A stretch of 10,079 nt of DNA, taken from contig JACMKJ010000515.1 in assembly GCA_014380155.1 (NCBI GenBank), forward strand, positions 1-10,079, written 5' to 3'. Source of the DNA: Rhizobacter sp. Lineage in GTDB: Bacteria > Pseudomonadota > Gammaproteobacteria > Burkholderiales > Burkholderiaceae_C. Below are positions 6,232 to 10,079 of the stretch, one piece after another; position 1 is the first letter of the stretch, and each line of letters opens with the position of its first letter. The notes under the pieces were generated by a model. The model was not told the DNA's origin, did not search any database, and worked only from the letters and a program-made list of their open reading frames with translations. Position numbers and translations under genes: made by a program.

Positions 6232-6290
6232 AGGGGGTGGGGGAAGCAGGAGAAGCGAGGAGGGGAGGAGAAGAGGGGTGGAACCGGGGG
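6232..6290. other. Purine/pyrimidine strand-asymmetric tract in the hpf leader
   Basis: On the plus strand 53 of 59 bases are G or A; the six exceptions are at 6238, 6247, 6256, 6279, 6284 and 6285. The hpf transcript would therefore carry a C/U-rich leader directly before its ribosome-binding site. It contains CUCCU three times (complements of 6248-6252, 6258-6262, 6266-6270) and CCUCC twice (complements of 6259-6263 and 6264-6268). The same motif is the anti-Shine-Dalgarno core of 16S rRNA. No open frame of interest is present. Confidence 0.75.
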
Positions 6291-6486
6291 CTCGTTGAAA
6301 CCAGTGTGCGCCTGAAAAGGCGGTGTGACAAGCGGGTGACAACGCTGGCAGCAGGTGTGTTTTGGCCCGTGCTTGTTTCGCCTCGAAAAGACGTCGGTTC
6401 TTCACGGTTAGAGGCCTTCTTGCGCCAAGCCCTGCCGGCCGCAGACCGCTCTCCCGCGGCGCCACTTTGTCGGGGCTGTTGGCGGC

Positions 6487-6516
6487 TTGCTCGCGCTTTT
6501 GGGTGGGTGTGATAAT
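6487..6516 (+). promoter_or_regulatory. Candidate corA promoter
   Basis: GATAAT (6511-6516) is preceded by TGT, making an extended -10 (TGTGATAAT). TTGCTC (6487-6492) lies 18 nt upstream as a weak -35. Transcription would start near 6523, giving a corA leader of about 160 nt. The extended -10 is the best on the plus strand in the hpf/corA gap. I saw no comparably good promoter for hpf on the other strand. Confidence 0.55.
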
Positions 6517-6685
6517 TCGGCGGTTCCATTCACGGAGTGCAATTCACGCATATGGACAGCAGTCACCCTCGGTGACCGTCCGCTCTGACACAGCTTTGCG
6601 GCGCTAATGCGCCCGCGGGCCCCGGGGCGAGGCGGTCTCACGTTAGCCCTTCCCTCCCTTCACAGGCCCGTCGGAGCGCCCCTGC
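6517..6685 (+). other. Structured leader upstream of corA
   Basis: About 169 nt without a recognised gene. It holds a hairpin GTCACC-CTC-GGTGAC (6562-6576), two overlapping perfect palindromes GCCCGCGGGC (6611-6620) and GCCCCGGGGC (6619-6628), and a pyrimidine-rich stretch around 6646-6660. Two small frames occur: a seven-codon one at 6552-6575, ending inside the hairpin, and a proline-containing 43-codon one at 6607-6738 that overlaps the corA start by 53 nt. The corA ribosome-binding site is GGAG (6673-6676). Whether the small frames are translated is unknown; neither has a clear ribosome-binding site. Confidence 0.45.
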
Positions 6686-7648
6686 ATGCTGAATGTGTTC
6701 ACGCTGGCCAATGGCCGGCTGTTTCAGGAAGAAATTGAAAGCCCGGGCGCACTGGCCAACGTGCACCCGGTGTGGGTCGACCTCGAGTCGCCCACGCCCG
6801 AAGAAAAAAGCTGGATCGCGCAGCACTTCGGCGTCAGCATCCCCGAAGACGTGGTCGACGACGACCTGGAAGAGTCGGCCCGTTTTTACGAAGAAGACAA
6901 CGGCGAGCTGCACATCCGCTCCGACTTCCTGATCGACGACGACGAAACCCCGCGCAACGTGCGCGTGGCATTCATCCTCTACAACAAGGTGCTGTTCTCG
7001 ATCCACGGCGAAGACCTGCCGGTGTTTCGGCTGCTTCGGCTGCGTGCGCGGCGCATCCCGGCGCTGATCGAAGACGCCAAAGACGTGCTGCTCAAGCTCT
7101 ATGACGCCGATGCCGAATACAGCGCCGATGCGCTCGAAGGCATCTACGACAACCTCGAGCGCGTCAGCGCGCGGGTGCTCAAACAAGAGGTCAACGACCA
7201 GGCCGCCGGCCAGGCGCTGGCCGCGATTGCGCGCGAAGAAGACTTGAACGGCCGCATCCGCCGCAACGTGATGGACACACGCCGAGCGGTCAGCTTCATG
7301 ATGCGCAGCCGCATGCTCAACGCCGAGCAGTTCGAAGAGGCGCGGCAGATCCTGCGCGACATCGACTCGCTCGACAGCCACACCGCCTTCCTGTTCGACA
7401 AGATCAACTTCTTGCTCGACGCCACGGTCGGTTTCATCAACATCAACCAGAACAAGATCATCAAGATCTTCTCGGTGGCGAGCGTGGCCCTGCTGCCACC
7501 CACGCTGATCGCCAGCATCTACGGCATGAACTTCAAGGCCATGCCCGAGATCGAGTGGCGCTTCGGCTACCCGCTCGCGCTGAGCCTGATGTTCATCAGC
7601 ATCATTTCGCCCTTCTGGTATTTCCACCGCAAGGGCTGGCTCAAGTAA
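6686..7648 (+). CDS. corA: CorA family magnesium/cobalt transporter
   Basis: Homopentameric inner-membrane channel for Mg2+ (also Co2+). The 320-residue protein has a large, acid-rich cytoplasmic domain followed by two C-terminal membrane helices: about 259-279, ending in the signature YGMN (GMN at 280-282), and about 295-313. The short loop between them, FKAMPEIEWRFG, has the acidic MPE segment seen in CorA, and the basic tail HRKGWLK places the C-terminus in the cytoplasm. The start MLNVFTLANGRLFQEEI is typical for Burkholderiales CorA, and GGAG lies 9 nt upstream. It is divergent from hpf; the next gene begins 19 nt downstream in the same orientation and may be cotranscribed. GMN-containing ZntB also exists, but length and sequence favour CorA. 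Confidence 0.95.
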   Translation: MLNVFTLANGRLFQEEIESPGALANVHPVWVDLESPTPEEKSWIAQHFGVSIPEDVVDDDLEESARFYEEDNGELHIRSDFLIDDDETPRNVRVAFILYNKVLFSIHGEDLPVFRLLRLRARRIPALIEDAKDVLLKLYDADAEYSADALEGIYDNLERVSARVLKQEVNDQAAGQALAAIAREEDLNGRIRRNVMDTRRAVSFMMRSRMLNAEQFEEARQILRDIDSLDSHTAFLFDKINFLLDATVGFININQNKIIKIFSVASVALLPPTLIASIYGMNFKAMPEIEWRFGYPLALSLMFISIISPFWYFHRKGWLK

Positions 7649-7667
7649 ACACTCGAGGAGATTCGTC

Positions 7668-8534
7668 ATGGTTGTGTTGCGTTCGATCGTTGCTGCCACC
7701 CTGTTGGCGGCGATTCCCCTGGCTCACGCCGAATGCCTGAGCGACGCGCAAGCGGTGGCCTTGTACGACGCCTTCGTGGCCAAGACGCCCGCCGTCAACC
7801 CCGAGGGTCTGAACGAAGCCGATGGCGCCTGCACCCGCACCAAGCTCAACGGCCTGCTTGCCTTGCGCTATGGCGCGGTGGTGGGCTACAAGGCCGGGCT
7901 CACCAACCCGGCGGTGCAAAAGCGCTTCAACTACGACCGGCCGGTGTGGGGCGTGTTGTACGAAGGCATGCTGCTGACCAACGGCGCCACGGTCGAGGCC
8001 AGCTTCGGTGCGCGGCCGCTGTACGAGGCCGACCTGCTGGTGCGAGTGAAGAGCGAGGCCATCAACCAGGCCAAGACGCCGGCCGAGGTGCTCGAGGCCA
8101 TCGACCAGATCATCCCGCTGATCGAGTTGCCCGACCTGATGGTGCAGGCGCCCCCCAAGCTCAACGGCCCGGCCATCAGTGCCATCAACGTCGGCGCCCG
8201 CATGGGTGTGATGGGGAAGCCGATCGAGCTGCCGCCCTACCGCGCCGAGCGTTACGCCATGCTCGACGCGCTGCGCGACATGGTGGTGGTTCTGTCTGAC
8301 GACAAGGGAGCCGAACTGGCGCGCGGCAAGGGCAGCGACATCCTGGGCCACCCGCTGAACGCGGTGGTGTGGCTGGCCGAAGCGCTGGCCAAGGAAGGCC
8401 GTGCGATGAAGCCGGGCGACCTGATCAGCCTGGGTTCTTTTTCGCCGCTGTTGCCGCCCAAGGCGGGTGCAGGCGCGTCGGTCAACTACGTCGGTTTGCC
8501 CGGCGCGGCACCGGTGTCGGTGACGTTCAAGTAG
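7668..8534 (+). CDS. Exported 2-keto-4-pentenoate hydratase-family (MhpD-like) protein
   Basis: Belongs by sequence to the 2-keto-4-pentenoate hydratase / fumarylacetoacetase superfamily, whose cytoplasmic members (MhpD, HpcG, BphH) add water to 2-hydroxypenta-2,4-dienoate in aromatic degradation. The 288-residue protein has, unusually, a clear Sec signal peptide: basic start MVVLR, hydrophobic core, and an AHA|E cleavage site after residue 21. Family landmarks follow: GYKAGLTNPAVQ (73-84; compare MhpD GRKVGLTHPKVQ), the metal ligands Glu120 and Asp122 in YEAD, Glu153 in LIELPD, and GSDILGHPLNAVVWLAEAL (222-240). The metal site and the active-site lysine position (75) are kept, so it could be catalytic. 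Ribosome-binding site GAGGAG (7655-7660) lies 7 nt upstream of the ATG. No aromatic-pathway genes are nearby, so the substrate is unknown. The stop is 16 nt from the convergent next gene. Confidence 0.85.
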   Translation: MVVLRSIVAATLLAAIPLAHAECLSDAQAVALYDAFVAKTPAVNPEGLNEADGACTRTKLNGLLALRYGAVVGYKAGLTNPAVQKRFNYDRPVWGVLYEGMLLTNGATVEASFGARPLYEADLLVRVKSEAINQAKTPAEVLEAIDQIIPLIELPDLMVQAPPKLNGPAISAINVGARMGVMGKPIELPPYRAERYAMLDALRDMVVVLSDDKGAELARGKGSDILGHPLNAVVWLAEALAKEGRAMKPGDLISLGSFSPLLPPKAGAGASVNYVGLPGAAPVSVTFK

Positions 8535-8550
8535 GCGTTCAAAACAGCGC

Positions 8551-8979
8551 TCAGCTGTTGGCGCGCTTTTTGAGCCAGCGCATCAGGCCGCCGATCAGCG
8601 GCAACTTTTCATAGAGCTCTTCGGCCGCATCCCAGTAATCGCGGTGCAGCGTGATGAGGCCGATCGGGTCGAGCTGCAGCTGCGAGCCGCCGCGCACGGT
8701 TTGCAGCTCGCCGTTGAATCGCTTGAAGCGAAACACAAAGTCCCAGCTCAGAAAACACTGCTCGCCTTGCACGATCACGTCGCGCACGATGAAGCGCGGC
8801 TCATGCAATGAGGCGTACATGTGGCGGAACACCCGTTGGATGGCGGGCACGCCTTGCACTTCATTGAACGGGTCTTTGAAACGTGCGTCGGCGGTGTAGA
8901 ACTCGCCCAGTCGATCGATGTCGGCGGGCGTGAGCTGCTCGAACAGCGTGACGATGCGCGCAATGCGTGCTTCCGTCAC
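8551..8979 (-). CDS. SnoaL/NTF2-like fold protein, coupled to SDR
   Basis: A 142-residue cytoplasmic protein of the NTF2/SnoaL-like superfamily, a cone-shaped fold used by isomerases, cyclases and non-catalytic binding proteins. Visible features are the N-terminal helix with LTPADIDRLGEFYTADARF, the DPFNEVQG turn after it, and the central LSWDFVFRFKRFNG strands. A basic C-terminal helix, RWLKKR, closes the protein. There is no signal peptide. The start is GTG at 8979, which overlaps the SDR stop as GTGA; a longer frame back to 9048 would lie inside the SDR gene and is rejected. The 4-nt overlap implies the two proteins are made together. I cannot name a substrate. Comparable SDR-SnoaL pairs occur near ChrR/sigma-E-type envelope or photo-oxidative stress loci in other proteobacteria, but no such regulator is seen here. 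Confidence 0.82.
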   Translation of the reverse strand: MTEARIARIVTLFEQLTPADIDRLGEFYTADARFKDPFNEVQGVPAIQRVFRHMYASLHEPRFIVRDVIVQGEQCFLSWDFVFRFKRFNGELQTVRGGSQLQLDPIGLITLHRDYWDAAEELYEKLPLIGGLMRWLKKRANS

Positions 8980-9749
8980 AGCCCGGTGCTCCGGCGGATG
9001 GCACGGAAGTACAGCCCGTCGCTCAGATGCGTCAGCGCCTTCAGCCACAGCGTGAAACGTTTGGGGAAATGGATCTCGAACCTGCCCTGCGCCCAGCCCT
9101 TGAGCATTTCTTGCGCGGCCTGCTCGGGTGTCAGCAACGCGGGCATCGTGAACTCGTTTTGTGCCGTCAGCGGTGTCTCCACGAAGCCGGGGTTGATGAC
9201 CGAGGTGCCGATGCCTTGGGGGTGCAGGTCCATGTAGAGAGTTTGCGCGAGGTTGATCAGCGCCGCCTTGGTCGGCCCGTAGGCCAGCGAATTGGGCAGG
9301 CCACGGTAGCCCGCCACGCTCGAGACCAGGCTGATGTGCCCCGCCTTTTGCCGCAGAAGCACCGGCAACACCACGTCGAGCATGTGCAAGGCGCCGACGT
9401 AGTTCACTTCCTGGTGGCGCAGCGCTTCGTTCAGGTCGAACTGGGTCGCACGCATGGCCTTGTAGTAGCCGGCGCAGTACAGCGCAAGGTCGATGCGGCC
9501 GAACTGCGCCACGATCACCTGCGCGGCGCGCGCAAAGGCGGCGCGGTCGGTGGCGTCGAGTGCCAGACCCAGGCTGCCCGGGTGAGCCGCCTCGAAGGCC
9601 TGCAAGGCGGCGGCATTGCGCGCCGACACCACCACCTGCGCGCCTTGTTTGTGCAAGAGCTCGGCGGTGGCGCGGCCGATGCCGGTCGAGGCGCCGACCA
9701 GCCAGACGACCCGGCCTTTCCAGTCGGTGATGCGGGGGTTGAGTGACAT
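8976..9749 (-). CDS. Short-chain dehydrogenase/reductase (classical SDR)
   Basis: NAD(P)-dependent oxidoreductase of unknown substrate. The 257-residue protein is normal length for classical SDRs. The nucleotide-binding motif GASTGIG is at residues 19-25, the NNAG-equivalent is degenerate (YCAG at 91-94), and the catalytic set Ser144, Tyr157, Lys161 is complete (SSVAGYRG ... AYGPTKAAL). INPGFVETPL (185-194) is the usual loop after the active site. The basic VSAR after the second strand (41-44) suggests NADP preference. A hydrophobic/basic C-terminus (HFPKRFTLWLKALTHL) suggests membrane association or a lipid-like substrate; this is inference. The ATG at 9749 follows the DUF3833 stop by 1 nt. 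A second SDR N-terminus at 9915 on the other strand is 38/55 identical to it. Confidence 0.93.
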   Translation of the reverse strand: MSLNPRITDWKGRVVWLVGASTGIGRATAELLHKQGAQVVVSARNAAALQAFEAAHPGSLGLALDATDRAAFARAAQVIVAQFGRIDLALYCAGYYKAMRATQFDLNEALRHQEVNYVGALHMLDVVLPVLLRQKAGHISLVSSVAGYRGLPNSLAYGPTKAALINLAQTLYMDLHPQGIGTSVINPGFVETPLTAQNEFTMPALLTPEQAAQEMLKGWAQGRFEIHFPKRFTLWLKALTHLSDGLYFRAIRRSTGL

Positions 9750-9750
9750 G

Positions 9751-9885
9751 TCAGCTCTTCTGGAATGACAGCGTCACTTCACCCAGGCGAATGCCGAACT
9801 TGCTCATCACCGCCTTGTTCAGCATCACGCGCTCGTCGATCAGGTACATCCAGTCGTCGAACTGCACCTCGTAGACCTTGTCGTT
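9751..9885 (-). pseudogene. C-terminal 44 codons of a DUF3833-like gene, truncated at its 5' side
   Basis: Read on the minus strand, the frame ending at the TGA 9753-9751 encodes NDKVYEVQFDDWMYLIDE followed by RVMLNKAVMSKFGIRLGE and ends VTLSFQKS. This matches what I recall of the C-terminus of DUF3833 proteins (small lipoproteins): an FDDWMYL block, RVMLN, a KFG segment and a VTLSF end. The similarity stops at once upstream: the codon before the first Asn is an in-frame TAG (9888-9886), and bases beyond it belong to the opposite-strand cassette. The rest of the gene, including any lipobox, is absent. Its stop is 1 nt before the SDR ATG, so it was originally the gene upstream of the SDR in one operon. 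Family assignment is from recall, not a search. Confidence 0.65.
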
Positions 9886-9898
9886 CTACAAGAAGTGA
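9875..9898 (+). pseudogene. Last codons of a second DUF3833-like gene
   Basis: The plus strand reads Thr-Leu-Ser-Phe-Tyr-Lys-Lys-stop (TGA 9896-9898). It lines up with the end of the minus-strand copy, Thr-Leu-Ser-Phe-Gln-Lys-Ser-stop. It is followed after 16 nt by the ATG of a second SDR, the same gene order as in the minus-strand cassette. Only about seven codons remain, and part of this overlaps the other copy on the opposite strand, so the call rests mainly on the shared order and is tentative. Confidence 0.45.
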
Positions 9899-9914
9899 AG
9901 CGGACAAGCACAGC

Positions 9915-10079
9915 ATGGCGCTGAACCCGCGCATCGACAACTGGACCGGCCGCACCGTGTGGCTGGTGGGGGCCTCCAGCGGCATCGGCCACGCCACGGC
10001 ACACCTGCTGCACGAACGGGGCGCCCGGGTGGTGGTCTCCGCGCGCAGCCGCGAGCCGCTGGACGCCTTCGTGGCTGCC
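9915..10079 (+). CDS. Second short-chain dehydrogenase, N-terminal part (runs off window)
   Basis: Fifty-five codons are visible from ATG 9915 to the right edge with no stop. They contain MALNPRIDNWTGRTVWLVGA followed by the nucleotide-binding motif GASSGIG (residues 19-25) and VVVSAR. Aligned without gaps to the SDR at 8976-9749, 38 of 55 residues are identical, including the LNPRI start and the W10 and W16 positions, so the two are close homologues rather than generic SDRs. AGCGGA at 9899-9904 may be its ribosome-binding site. It faces the opposite way, and the preceding bases look like the tail of its own DUF3833 partner. It is either a paralogue in an inverted second cassette or sequence from another locus or strain joined here. 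The catalytic residues lie beyond the window. Confidence 0.85.
   Translation, partial: MALNPRIDNWTGRTVWLVGASSGIGHATAHLLHERGARVVVSARSREPLDAFVAA

Noticed and set aside
6638..7699. A 353-codon open frame on the minus strand opposite corA
   Set aside because: It is fully antisense to corA, which has the GMN signature and membrane helices. The predicted protein is a low-complexity His/Val/Asp-rich sequence without motifs, as expected from GC-rich codon bias.
8535..8550. Terminator between the hydratase-like gene and the SnoaL-like gene
   Set aside because: The gap is 16 nt and contains no stem-loop.
1..10079. CRISPR arrays, insertion sequences, tRNA/rRNA genes, phage genes or toxin-antitoxin pairs
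   Set aside because: No regularly spaced repeats, transposase motifs, tRNA cloverleaf sequences or small paired genes of that kind were seen on either strand.

Overview
The window looks like chromosomal DNA of a betaproteobacterium, most likely order Burkholderiales. It is GC-rich. Gene content and order (bamE divergent from fur, dapB after bamE, hpf-ptsN-hprK, short start/stop overlaps) fit that group; the genus cannot be fixed from the sequence alone. Almost everything left of about 9.75 kb is core, vertically inherited gene content, and I see no prophage, insertion sequence, CRISPR array, tRNA or rRNA.

Layout. (1) 1-1116, plus: C-terminal catalytic half of metE, entering from the left edge. 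(2) 1113-3555, minus: a tightly coupled operon bamE -> dapB -> exbB -> exbD, whose last stop codon overlaps the metE stop in a shared TTAA. (3) 3556-3662: divergent control region, then fur (plus). (4) 4092-4199: a GC-rich inverted-repeat element between convergent fur and hprK. (5) 4200-6216, minus: hpf, a clear intrinsic terminator, then ptsN-hprK, the nitrogen-related PTS control genes. (6) 6217-6685: divergent hpf/corA spacer with a purine/pyrimidine-biased tract and a structured corA leader. (7) 6686-8534, plus: corA, then an exported member of the 2-keto-4-pentenoate hydratase family. (8) 8551-9885, minus: a broken DUF3833-type gene -> short-chain dehydrogenase (SDR) -> SnoaL/NTF2-like protein, each joined to the next by a 1-nt gap or a 4-nt overlap. 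(9) 9875-10079, plus: the last few codons of what looks like a second DUF3833 gene, followed by the N-terminus of a second SDR that is 38/55 identical to the first.

How the genes work together: metE (methionine) and dapB (lysine/peptidoglycan) are biosynthetic. bamE and exbBD serve the envelope, and fur controls iron. ptsN, hprK and hpf set carbon/nitrogen signalling and ribosome hibernation, and corA imports Mg2+. The right end holds an accessory redox cassette of unknown substrate.

The strongest anomaly is the join near 9875-9890. There the DUF3833 gene of the minus-strand cassette stops abruptly, and the tail of a homologous cassette begins in the opposite orientation. This is either a real inverted rearrangement between two related operons or a chimeric assembly join. 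I found no convincing new multi-gene system; the remaining findings are regulatory-scale observations.
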